NCBI GenBank assembly: GCA_949358305.1
Contig: OX442324.1
Coordinates: forward strand, 2,223,501-2,283,500
Origin: Strigamia acuminata
Taxonomy: Eukaryota > Arthropoda > Chilopoda > Geophilomorpha > Linotaeniidae
DNA: 60,000 nt
Direction: 5' to 3'
Position numbers and translations under genes: made by a program. Of this stretch, positions 1 to 17,800 are shown one piece after another. Each line of letters begins with the position of its first letter. Positions within the stretch are counted from its first letter, which is position 1. The notes below the pieces were generated by a model that made no database searches, had not been told where the DNA came from, and saw only the letters and a list, made by a program, of their open reading frames with translations.

Positions 1-1
1 G

Positions 2-268
2 GACCCCCAATTGGCTTTGATGATCGTCAACTTGAGCAGACAGGTGCGTCAAGTTAAGGCCAAACAGCAGCACGCATTGGATCAGTTGGAATGGTACAAA
101 GCATGTCAGTTGCTGGTTAGACGAAGAGGAAAAAAAGGCAGTCAGCCGATCAAATGCGGGTTTGTCACGAATAACAAATCTCCACTAATACAAATTACAT
201 TTTAATTATTTTTCTAGAAACCTGCCAACCGAATAAAAGTTCCTTTTGCTGTTAATAAATTAATTTAG
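2..268 (+). CDS. 3' end of an unrecognised gene (partial)
   Basis: An open frame enters from the left edge and has the composition of real protein: Q/K-rich, with LDQLEWYKACQLL. Read straight through, it stops at 203-205. Alternatively a phase-0 donor at 116 (gttaga) joins an acceptor ending at 217 (tttttctag), which gives a short last exon 218-268 ending NRIKVPFAVNKLI then TAG. An AATAAA at 331-336 would serve as the polyadenylation signal, so the gene ends just before the convergent aprataxin gene. The helical Q/K-rich segment could be coiled coil. I do not recognise the family and the final splice is unproven. Confidence 0.45.
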
Positions 269-415
269 TCAACTTCATTTTGTTGAATTGCATTCTGTAA
301 CTTTAATTGTCATTTCAAAACGCAAGTTCAAATAAAATATTTAAATAATTACATTTTTACATGTCTCCCATTTTTTTTAAAACATGTTTTCTTGTTCTAT
401 TTTATAACTTACAAG

Positions 416-1367
416 TTAGTGTGCATATTTATATTTCTCATGCGTTTTTATATGCAACTTCAAACTAGGCATTGTTTTAAATTCGAGTTTGCACACGTGA
501 CACCTATTGTAAGTGAAAATAAAAATTATTCGTGATGATGAAACGTCGAATCGTTGTCATGTTTTTGTCGTCCTTTACCTTAATGAGGTCTCCAATAAGG
601 TTTTAGCATCTGCTGCGGACATTATGTCAACCTTATCGTACTTTTCCAGCTGCTCAATGACTTCTAAACAAAAAAATTGAACAAAATCAACCAAAATTCA
701 ATTGTATCTTTATCTATTTTTACTTGAAGAATCCACAAAGTATTTCGTAGTGAATGAATTCCAGTGCTTTTTAGTTTTCAAAGCTGGAGAATCGAAATCC
801 TGACTGATCACATGAAGGTGCAAGTAACTGCAAAACAAATAAATAAATCATTTAATCAGGTCAATATTGTTCTTCCCTCTTTTTTTCGCTGGTACCCGCA
901 CCTCATGCTCGGTACTGCGTGATAACCACAGCGAAAAACCGATTTCTCAGCATGTCTGGAAAATTCAACACGATTTTAGACAAAAAAACAATTTATTTTA
1001 GATTTTTTTTTTTATACTCATTTGCAATTTCTTCTCCCTTTTCCTGCATGTATCTCAAAAGTGGGATATTTTTCTTCTCCAACGCCTTCAAATTTTGGAT
1101 TTCTTCTTTCGGCAAAACCAGATAATGAAATCTCGCCTGTACACCAAAAATAAATAAACGTGAAATTGACTTCTTTTTTTATTTTTATACTTTTGGGTAT
1201 TTATCTTTAATGATGACAACTTTCTCGTCACAATAAACTTTTAATTTCTCATCGTCCATGGATGACTTCAATCCCGTATTCCAGAATCCTTTTTTATTAC
1301 TCGGTTCGGCCCCATTTCGAGAATTCGACAGAGAACGCTTCTTTTGTTTGTTAGCCGCAGCGGCCAT
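416..1367 (-). CDS. APTX: Aprataxin (HIT domain plus C-terminal zinc finger), FHA-less
   Basis: Nuclear DNA-repair hydrolase that removes 5'-AMP left by abortive ligation. Coding exons in transcript order are 1191-1367, 1018-1136, 902-955, 724-827, 579-663 and 416-503; phases agree and give 208 residues. Visible landmarks: [11 protein letters not shown] then [14 protein letters not shown] (HIT fold), [30 protein letters not shown] with the HIT histidines, FTTKYFVDS, and in the last exon a C2H2 finger [21 protein letters not shown] read in two halves. The start is ATG 1367, followed by a Lys/Ser-rich basic stretch that could be a nuclear signal. Vertebrate aprataxins carry an N-terminal FHA domain; none is encoded here, as in some invertebrate forms. 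The first histidine of the HIT triad reads as Tyr (see findings). It probably shares a divergent promoter region with Rap1. Confidence 0.9.
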
Positions 1368-2115
1368 TGCTAGTTCTTGTCACGCAGATCGAACAGCGCA
1401 TGCGTTTTAGGTTAACTTAAATTTTTCGTTCCAAAATTTATTCGTGGCATTTTTAAATCAAAATTGGCAAATTTCATAATTGTTTTTCAGATTAAAATAA
1501 ATTTTATTTCTTGTATGTAAAACCGCAAGGAATTACCAGGAGTAATTAACCGACCAGAAAAGATGCCGAGACTGATCGAGTAATCGGGTCAAGGTCCTAG
1601 ATGGCATAGATGGAAGAGATCGAGGAAGAGATCGACCAATCACGTCGTTCCATAAAATCCTCATTTTATTATGAAGTAAGGGATAAAGAATTTTTAAGCG
1701 CAAAATGACATTTCTTTGCTGTAAAACCGTCTTGAAAAACACTTTGTAATTGAACGAATTCGGCAAAATCCTCCGTAAACTCACAGCGCTGTATTTATCA
1801 ACGTCATTATTCATACTTCCTCGCCTGACTAATCACAAGCAAGCGAGCACATCGAATGACGTAACACGTGTGATTTACAACCTTGGAGCAAGAGTGACGG
1901 TTCCCGAACCAAACCGACACGTGATCCACATCCACCAATCACACTCGCCTATTTTCAAACTGGATCTGGAAGTACTCTATGCATTTATGAAAAAACACAA
2001 TGAGATAGTACTGCGCACGCTCGAGACCCGCCCTCTACCTTTAGTCTTTTCCGTCTTTCCGAGTCGCGTTGAGTCGCCATCGTGTTTCGTGGGAGATTTC
2101 GCATCCTTCGTTTTG
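1368..2115. promoter_or_regulatory. Probable divergent promoter region, aprataxin / Rap1
   Basis: No gene-like coding sequence fits here; the overlapping short open frames on both strands show no family resemblance. The stretch 2030-2115 is locally more GC-rich and ends in a good splice donor (TTTTG, then gtaaga at 2116). It could be a non-coding first exon joining the acceptor before 3327, in the 5' leader of Rap1. The minus-strand aprataxin start lies at 1367. A CTCF-like AGATGGCA lies near 1598-1605. The transcription starts are inferred. Confidence 0.35.
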
Positions 2116-3326
2116 GTAAGAGATTTCCCCAAACGTACGTTTCATTCGCCATTGCATTACACGAAATAATTCGTCCGCTAATTCCTACAATTGAATTATT
2201 AAGGCGAAACAGCAAACCTATTTTTAACCTACTTTGTCTCGGTGAAACAAACGAAGTGGGGGGTGTGACTAAAATGGAAATTGTTGAAATTTTTCCTCAC
2301 TGTAACACCCGAGTAGACAGAAAACTAACTCAACGTTTCTTATCCCCCGACAACCTTTATCTCACTTATCATGATAAAACACGAGAGAATTCAAACTTGG
2401 CAAAAATTAGTGCAAAAATATTTGAATTTGTTTTATGTTATTTAATAATTTTTATAGATTAATAAGATTATATAGAAAAAATTATTTTTTGAAAAAATTA
2501 TATTATATTAGTAAAATTAAATATTTAAAGAGATCAAATAAATAGTATATTGTTGGGGTTTTAAAATTAAAAATTGGTTCCTGGAAACTGAGGGGTTGTT
2601 TTGGTTGAATCATAATTTCCTGTGGAAATGGAAAAATGATTTTGGCTTTAATTAGCATATTTTGTTTTTCTGAAGATGAAATGTGCGGTAAATGTTTAAA
2701 GGAAACGTGAAAAACGAAGGCCAGGAAAACCAAATGTCCATTTATAGACAAAAATAATATGAAGGGCATCACGATAGGACCTTGAAACAAGCAAAAATCC
2801 TAGAAATAGGCCTATTTGGCATGTGTAATGCAGCACACATTTCAAAACTCATCCTTGGAACTGCTCAAAACAATTCAATAATTGGTTTTAATTTTAGTTT
2901 AAATTAAAAAAAAAAATAATAATAAATAAATTAAAAAAAGAAAAAATTGCCATGACATCATGGACAAATTAATTACTTTTTAATTTTTTTTTCTTCAAAA
3001 ATCTATTTAAAGCGTGCATTTAAATGTGCCTTTGAAATTGTTTGACTATGGAGTCACTTGAACGTGTCATTTGCTGTTTTCTATCAAAGCTGCAACTATA
3101 TTTTTCCAACAAACCTTGAATCATCTGAATGATTGGCCAATTTTTTATTACCTTTTCCCACTTGTGTCTCATTAAACAGTTTGAAGTTACCACTTTTTCC
3201 CACATGATCCCCACTGAGCTTTTAATTAGACGATTGGAAAACGGGATTGTTTGATTAAATTGTTTATAATCTTTTCTATCTATTTATTTATTTATTTATT
3301 TATTCATGTATTTATTTATTTATTAG

Positions 3327-9071
<5,745 letters not shown>

Positions 9072-10650
9072 AATTAGCGAGGACAGATGGAATTAAGATT
9101 GTCCAAAAGGAGGAATCTGAAAGTACGAGAATATTTAATTTAATTTTTTTACATTTTATTTTATCTTACCAATTTTATTTTTAGGATTCTTCATCCAAAT
9201 GACCATTTTGAAAACTTGCCAAAATAAGGGAAATAAAATATAATAATAAAAAAAATAAAAAAAAAAAAAAAAAAATCTAAACGGACAAAAAAAAGTTAAC
9301 TTTCTGTGAACTATGGGTCCACGGCATTGGTGTTCTTTGCTCGTTTAAATGTCACCGTAGTGCGTTCATCATTCACAGCGTTTAATTAATCGGTTACCGA
9401 AGAATGGAAATGAATTTGTTTAAAATTCTTATTTCTTTTTTCTTTTTTTTTCTTTGTTTTTTTTTTCAGTTTTAACAGACCTCTGGACCAATAACTGCAA
9501 TGTATAATCAAATAATTTAAGGAGCCACTATTACTGTTTTGCTTCCTTTGTGAGGGATGTGCTTTATTTATTTAGCCTTTTATGTGCTGAGAAAGGGTTT
9601 TTGGAGGCTCCAATTATTTATAGAGCGACCAAATAATGCATTTTAATAAACTAAATTTAACTAGGTTCAATTGAAATTTTGTCCGAACTTAATTTATTCA
9701 GTTTCAGCATGACATTCTTTTAATATATATATTTTTTAATTATTCGAGCATTAATGTGAAGGAACAAATTTAAAAAAGAAAAAAAAAGAATTGTAGTTAG
9801 GATAATTTACAAATAACTGATTATCTAAAAAGAAAAAAAAATTGTAGTTAGGATAATTTACAAATAACTGATTATCTAAAAAGAAAAAAAAAATGTCATT
9901 TGTAATTATTTTTTTTTTGCAATCAAATACACTTAATTAAACGTTTGCAAAATGGAAATGAATTCAGTACTTTTTTTTCTTCTGTAAATATAATTTTGAG
10001 CAGACATTTACCGTTAGTTTGAAGTAGGCCATTTTTGGTAAACTGGAATAAGCTGGGCACCGTGCGTCAACTAGCACTAATGTCTGCAAGAAGCATCGGT
10101 GAGTTGTGTTGAGTTTATCGGATTAAATTCGATTGAATACCGTATACACATTCACTGCTCACTGGGGTTAAAAATGTCCACTTCTTCGCTAAGAGCTTCC
10201 ACTTTCCCAGTGACTCGTTTTTTATGGAATAAATAACGTAGAACTTTAGCGATCAATAAATCGCTATTAATTAATCATATGCAACTTGTTTTAATGACTA
10301 GAGAAAAAAATGCTTGGTTTTACCATCTTGGAAATCGGATTGGATTAACTCAACACAAAAGCAGCACAAATTCAATTACGTTGGATTAATCAAATTAATT
10401 TTGAAGAAGTATTTTCATTAGTCTTCGCTCGATGCATTTAAAATGCGATTATGCAGTCGAAGTGGCGCTTGACTTGGCCCGAAAAGGCTCAAACAAACAC
10501 AAGGTGAAGTTAATTTAAGAGTGGGCAAGTGCGGGGAAAGGGGAAAGGTGAAGTTGTTTCTCCATTAAAAATCATTGCAAAAATTGATCAAGTTTTACAA
10601 CCTTTTTATTCATCTGCTACATTTAGACACAGCACCAACAACAGATTTTT
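9072..10650. other. Intergenic spacer between convergent Rap1 and ARIP4 genes
   Basis: Holds the Rap1 3' untranslated region, an A-rich tract at about 9240-9290, a two-copy tandem repeat at 9788-9890 and otherwise AT-rich sequence. I see no coding region or RNA gene. ARIP4's 3' end approaches from the right; a minus-strand AATAAA (TTTATT on plus) near 10686 could end its transcript. Confidence 0.5.
9788..9890. repeat. Two-copy tandem repeat, unit about 52 bp
   Basis: The segment containing GTAGTTAGGATAATTTACAA occurs twice in direct orientation, near 9794 and 9843. The spacer of A-runs differs slightly. Confidence 0.85.
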
Positions 10651-11025
10651 TTGATCTCAGCCATAGAGACAAAGTAAAAAAAAATCTTTATTAAACTACA
10701 AAAAACATTTTAATTAGAGAAAAAAAGGAAGAGTACACTATTTTAATACTAATATACTATACAATTGTATATTTATTTAGGAGGATAAATTAGATGAACA
10801 CTTTTAATAACTATTTTTGTTTCAGATGTTGAATATAAAAAACAAACGGAAAAATGAATTTGAATATAGGCATATATTCCCTACACACCACATTTAAACA
10901 TCAGGTAAAAAATTTCAACCTGAACCACATTTTGATGACAAAATGCCACTAAAATGACAAATGCCACAAACATTGCTTTGATTTTAAATATTACAACCGT
11001 AGAATAATAATAACAATAATAAAAT

Positions 11026-11054
11026 GATAATAATAATAATAATAATAATAACAT
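11026..11054. repeat. (AAT)n microsatellite
   Basis: Uninterrupted AAT/ATA triplets in the probable 3' untranslated region of ARIP4. Confidence 0.9.
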
Positions 11055-11273
11055 AGATGACACAATGACTTAAACAAATGCCACTATCCTCATCTTGTGA
11101 CCTAATTCATTTCATGTAAAGCACACAATTTTCTTTGTAACCAGTGGTTATTTAAAAACAAAATCAAAGTAAATAAAAATAAACCTAATTGAAAAGAAAA
11201 AACGAGAAATTTGGACCGCCTAACCTGAAAAAAAGAAATCAACTTAAATAAGAATTGAATTTAACGTAGCACA

Positions 11274-14200
11274 TTATTGATTGTCCTTGACCCCCATGGC
11301 TCTCGACTGGGAAGACGGGGGTTCCGAAGAATTTACTAGATGCGGGTACAGAGCACCCAAGTGTTGCACGGTGAGCGGCGCCGTGATCAGTTGTGACGGC
11401 GGAACCACTCCGGTCGGCAACGGGTTGTTGTTCGGCAGGAGACCGGGAATGCCATTGAGAAAAGAGAGCTGATGATTGATGTTGTCGTTTCCGCCTCCGC
11501 TCGGCATGGAAGAAAGCGTTTTGTTGAGGTAATCCATCGCGTTGACGGGCAGTCCGCCGGGCGTGAGCGACGTGCCGCCCGGCTGCATGCTGTGGCTGGC
11601 CAGCAACTGCGAGATGGAGAACGAGGATTCCGACGACTTCTTGCCGGACGACGAGGTGGGCGACATCGGGTCGTCGGCATCGGGCAAATCCGATTTGTTG
11701 TCGCCCGGCTCGTCGCAGGCGGGCTTGACGGCCGGCGACGACGCGGTCGTCGACGACACTGAGTTGTTGAGCGCCGATTCCCTGTTGCTGTTGCTGCTGT
11801 CCATGCTCAGGTTGGCCATCGACGTCGCCGAACTGATGTCGGTTTGCTCGTCCACGACCATACTGTCACTCGTCTCCGTCTTGCTCTGTTTGTCGGTGTT
11901 CACGACCCGCCCGCCCGCGAGGAGGTTCAGGTTCCTCGACGGAATTGCTCCGTCCTGTTCCTTGCCGCCCGCCTCGTCGCCTTCTTTGCGCCCCTTGCCG
12001 CCGGACGCGGCTTTGGGCGTGGCGGACGACGAAGTGACCATCACCTCCTCGTCCTCGTCCACGTCGCACAGGTCGATCAGCTCCGGCGGGTGCGCGACTC
12101 GGTCCGCGCTGGCGGCGGGCCCCGATTTCGTGTCGGCCTCCTGACACAAATTCCCTCGTTAATTTCGCCCCGTTTAATTCGTTCGACTGAGTGTCTTACC
12201 GCTTTGGTCTTGTCCTCGGCGCTCGAGGACCCCGTTGTCGTGCTCACGGCTGTCGAGATCGCTGCCGTCGCCGCCGCCGTCGCCGCCGCCGCACCTCGCG
12301 CTGGGTTCGCGGACGAGGTGCCGCCTTGAAGTGAACTCGCCAAACTGCTTAAACTTTCATCGGCTGTAAAAGAGAAAAGCAATGTCAATTGAGAAAACAA
12401 CACATTTATTTTCTAAGTGACCAGTTTTGCCTGCTGCTGCAGGTTTGTCTCCTTGGGCGGCCGCGGGGTTCCGGATGGCGATGATTTTGTTGTCCTGCGT
12501 CCGGATGTAGATGCCGCGCGGAGATTTCACAATTAACACTTGTTGACCTGCTGGGATTCGGATGGGGTTTCCGTCGGCGGTGGATGTTGGAATCACCACG
12601 TCTGAAAGTGCAAACGTTTTAACTTTTGGAGAAAAAAAATATCATTCAATTTTCGTTTACCGTTTTGGACTGTCACTTGTTGATAAAATATGCCTTGACG
12701 CGCCAGGGCTTCTGGCGAGTAATTTGCACCTAGTCCTCTTGGATACGTCGGAGCGGGATTGTTCTGCATTGGCCGCACGTTTGCAATTGGCCTTCCGCCA
12801 TAACTAAAGCGAACAAATTTAACTTATCGATTAATGAATCCATTAATTTATTAACTTATTTTGTTTAATCGTTTCACATTTAGAACGAAACGAGTCAAAT
12901 TGGGTGCAAGTTTCTTTTTGTCCCTTCAAAATTGTCTCAAAACATTTTTTCAATTTTTTTTTCTGAATTTATCTCAATTTGAACTCGATTTCTCCGAATT
13001 TTGTCTCACCGAGCGCGATTCGAGGGGAGCCCGTAAAAATCCATCAACAACAAACACGTTATTTTTAAAACACTGCATAAAACTCATGCACTGCTTTAAA
13101 ACTAAAGTACATTTGCGATCGTCACTAGAAAACAATTGACAAAATGTACACAAGCAACTCACTTATTAGAAGCCATCCTGTATCCACCCGCAATATTATA
13201 GCCAGGCCTATTATAAATGACATTCGCTCTCTTGTCCTGTTCGTAATTCTGCTTGGCCAGCTTCTTCTCCTTCTTCGTCAACTTCTTATCCTTCCTATCC
13301 ACCAACAAACTCTCGTGCGCGAACGGCTCTTTAGTGATGCAATGACTATAATTCTGGCAAATGTGCGTCAACACATTGTCGTCATATTTATCGGAGAGCG
13401 GGGAAAAGTCCAACGGCTCCGGGTCATCTTCGTTCGTGCACACCAAAGAATTGATGTCCTTCGTCGTCAAATTGGCATCGGGATTCAACTCGTCCACAAC
13501 GCGGTCCGCCATTCCCTGCTTATTCACTTGCCGATCGTAGATCTTCTTCTCGAGCGAATTATCGGTGACGAGCCTGTAGATGAAACACGGCTTCGTCTGG
13601 CCGTAGCGGTAGACGCGGCACATGGCCTGCGTGTCGTGGCAGGGGTTCCACGAAGCGTCGAACACGATCACCCGGTTCGCGCCCACCAAATTGATGCCCA
13701 AAGAGCCGGCGCGGGTCGAGATGAGAAAAGCGCAGATTTGGCTGCTGCAGTTGAATTCGTTCACGAGTTTCTCGCGCTCCAACGCCGACGTGCTGCCGTC
13801 CAATCGGTAATAATTGCGATTCCGGCACCACTTTTCGTTGTTGCGGCCGGGCACGAAGTGCTGGCCCAGGTAGTCTTCGATTAAGTTTAAAGTGAACAGC
13901 GATTGGCTGAAAATGAGGATGCGGTCGCCGACCGTCAGCGACTGCTCGATTATGACAAACATTAGTTTCATTTTCATGCTATTTTCGACGATTCCGGGGA
14001 TGTAGTCCTTCATGATTTGGTTGGCCCATTCGTACGTGATGATGCAGTCTGTGTTTTTTAATGGTGGAGCTACGGTCACCACTTCTGCGGGCGGTTCGAC
14101 CACCGGTGGCGGAGGCGGCGGCGGTGGCGCGGGCGCGGGCGCGGGGTTGGATGTTGTTGCTGCGCCAGCGGGAGTGAGAGTAGTGGGTGAATCTTTTTCT

Positions 14201-14824
14201 TCATGGTTTGGTTGGTATGGTGCATTGTTTGCAGGAAGGTTATTTGCCTTGGAAGCTGCAATTTCAATTATTTTTAGTATTCTTAAAGTGCAAAATCAGT
14301 GTCTAAATCGGGTGATTTGACTTTTCGAGCCCGTTGTCATGGTTTCTCTCACGTTTTTAACATCGTGCACAATGCGCGCGCCAGCTCAAAAGCTAGCGCC
14401 TGCACCATTCCCGCGAATAAAAAAAAAGTCTACCATGGTAGACTAAACTCCACCCAAATCACGTTTTAAGCCCGAAATTTAATATCGTTTCGCATTTTAA
14501 AAAAATTTAAAAAAAAAATAAAATAAAAAAATAAAAATAAATGGAATGAATTTTCGATTTGGATGAAATTTAACCTACCATAGTAGACAGGAATTTTTAA
14601 CAGTGGAGAATCATGCAGAGAATAGCCTTTTCGGCTTCACCCTGCATAAATTCTACATAACCTACAGGTCGCATAATGCCCAATGTAAATTATAAAGAGT
14701 GCATTGACTTTCTAGTGACAAAATGAGCCACCATTGTTTTTTTTCCTACCCCAATCAATGCCAAAGTTTAGTAAATAAATAGACCAACCATATTTGGCCA
14801 CAACCCATCTTAATAGTAGTGAAA

Positions 14825-14878
<54 letters not shown>

Positions 14879-17800
14879 ACAACATGACCTTCATTCGTCC
14901 ATTCATTTGCTATTTAACTTGTTTTATTCTTAATGACCAAGTCTTGTCAACTTTTGATCTAACTTTCATTTAACCTTGGTCTTTATCCCTATTTTTTTTC
15001 CAACTATCTAATTTATATTTCCTGGTGGGGCTTGTGAGTTAATGCAATGATAGTCTCCCCCTTTGGAATGTGCTCAGGGGTGGCTGGGACAAAATTAAAA
15101 ACAATCTCAATTTCCTCCACGTTCAAGGTCTTTTTCTTTTAAAGAAAAAAAAAAATTTCTTTTTTTTCTCAGTACCAAAAATATATTTATTTATCACTAT
15201 TCGCCCGGGCTTAAACGTTGTAGACGATTCGTTGAATTCCCCATGAATTCCTCCATGACAATGTCCAAAATGAATGAAATTGATTGAATCACCTGATTTA
15301 GTCGCTTTGGTTGCAACCCCATCACCTGTGGTTGATGACGTCGAAGATTTAGGAGTGGATACTTCTTCCAAATCGAGGTCTTCGTCATCACGAAGGTCTT
15401 GAAGACATTTGTACATTACATCGGGATGATTCCAGATCTGAAACGCAGAAACAAACAAAAAATGTCTTTACATTTAATGGATTTCAAACAAATTGGGTGT
15501 AAATCACCTTGCAGCAGATGGCAAAAGCTCTGATGGGGTTTCCCACCCCGTTCCGGAATCTCAGTTCACTCATGAACGTTCTGTACAATTGTCGTTGGAT
15601 GGGAGTCATGCGGACAAGCAAAACATGTTCCTCCTTCCGGGGCAAAGTAGCCTGCAACACAGAATGACCACGCCGCTGAACAAACCCTTCCACCAGGCTG
15701 TGTAGAACGTGGGCGCGAAATCTCATGAGTCGCATGTCTTGAGGTGTGCTATCTACGCACTGCCCATTCTGAATCGGACGCTCAAACATGTTAGAAAACT
15801 CGGCCCGCGTTCCCAGATAATTGGGGCGAACAAAGTCCACCATGCACCAGTATTCGATCAGGTTATTTTGCAATGGATAGCCCGTAAGCACAACCCGGCG
15901 CCTTCAACAAAAAACAACATTAGAATAAAACATCGAACCAAAACTCTTCATCAACTCATTACTTTGTTCTGATATTTTTGAGTGCTTGCGACGTAGTGGC
16001 ATGGCAGTTTTTAATTCGATGTCCTTCGTCACACACAACCAAATCGGGGCCCGGTCTCACGAGCGCTTTCTGAATGGCTAAAAACACACATTTCAACAAT
16101 TTTGCAATTTAAATTTTCAATCAACATTTTACCTTCAACTAAGTCTTTATTCTTCTTCTCGCTCTCGGCGTCCAGAGGAGTCGCTTCTTCGTGCTTATTC
16201 CCCTTCTTCTTCTTGTTTTTAAACGGCAGGTTTTTACACAGAGCCAGCTGGCGATACATTTCGTATCCAATTAACAAAACGCCACCTTTGTTTTGCCAGT
16301 CAACTACCCAAACAAACAATTAAAATAAACATTTAAATAAAATAAAATAAACGAAAGAACTCACTTATTCCCATCGCTCTGGCTTCCACGCCCTTCACAT
16401 TATCGTTGAGTGCGTGCACCCCAAAGTTTCTCGGCCTCACTTCGCCGCTTTCCACGAGATACGGCGGCACGTCTTCCGGCAGCGGCAACCACATGTTAAA
16501 CTCCGCCACCCAGTTTTGAATCGTGTTGATGGGCACGATGATGAGCACCGTGTGCGCAGTCGTGTGGCGTAAAAACACGTCTATAAAGGACACCAACTAG
16601 AAAGAAATGAATAAATCAATCAATCAATTTGTGACACGGGGTTAAGTATTTATTTACCTGGAATGTTTTGCCTAATCCCATGCTGTGCGCCAATATGCAG
16701 CCGAAGCCCGCACTCTTGAATCGCTCCAACGATTCGATCAAGTTATCGAACAAAAAGCGAATGCCGCCGATCTGGTGCGTCTTGCAAACCCTCGCGCACT
16801 GATTGGCCAAAAAGATGTCCTGTTCGTCGAGCGGATGGCCGACGTTGACGAGAACCCTGCCCTGGTGGTCCGGCTGATTGAACGCGTCGTTCGTGTGCGA
16901 TCCGCTGTTGTTCGGATCGTCGCTGATCTCCTCCGTCTCCTCCTGGTCCGACTGGTCGCTCGACACCATCACCACGTCGTTGTCCTCCTCCGAGGAACTG
17001 ATGTCGATGACGTCCTTCTTCGCTCGCCTGCCCAGCGTTTCGCCGTCCCCCGCCTCCGATTCCTCTTCCTCGGACATTTCGCTCTCACTCTCGCTACTCC
17101 CACTGCTGCTACCAACCAAAATCACGTCGTCCTTCTTTTGCGACACTGTCACCACAGACTTGGCCGACGCCGGCACTGTGGTGACCAAAGAAGGCGTTTG
17201 TTTCACCAACGTCGAAGCAGCAGCAATGAGAGTGGATTGTGCAATAGTGCTGGTGCGCGCGGGCGCCGCCATCGCCGCGACGGCCACGGCGGCGGCAGCG
17301 GCGACGGGCGCCGGCACTGCCGGCTCGCTCGGCACCGCGGCCGCCGCGCCGGGATGCGGCGGTGGCGGCGACGGCGGTGGCGGCGCGGGCGCGGCGGGCG
17401 CTGCGGCCGCCACGACGGACACGGCCACGGCCACGGGGAGTTTTGGAATGGCGCCGGCCGACGCCACCTCGACTTTCTCGGGCGCCAACGACAGGATGGG
17501 CGCAACGGGCGTCGGCTGCAACTGCGTCGAGATCTGAGCAGGTTGTGGCTGCGGTGGTTGCCATGGCGCAGGTGGCCGCGCCATTGCAAAACTATGCCTG
17601 GCTGCTTCCGCTCTCTGTTGTTCCATCCATTGCTGGTGTTGCTGCTGCTGTTGCTGCTGCTGCTGGTACATGAATCGTTGTTGTTGTTGTTGCTGCTGCT
17701 GCTGCTGTTGTTGTTGTTGCTGCTGCTGCTGGCGCATCATCATTTCCTGCTGCGCGCGCATCTGGATGTGCAATCGCTGTCTTCGCTCCATCTCCTCCTT

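Noticed and set aside
1533-2462. Several overlapping open frames on both strands upstream of Rap1
   Set aside because: No conserved motif and no consistent splice partners; better explained as promoter and leader sequence.
11281-12329. Plus-strand open frames over the ARIP4 3' exons
   Set aside because: Shadow frames of the GC-rich, Ser/Ala-rich C-terminal exons; no family resemblance.
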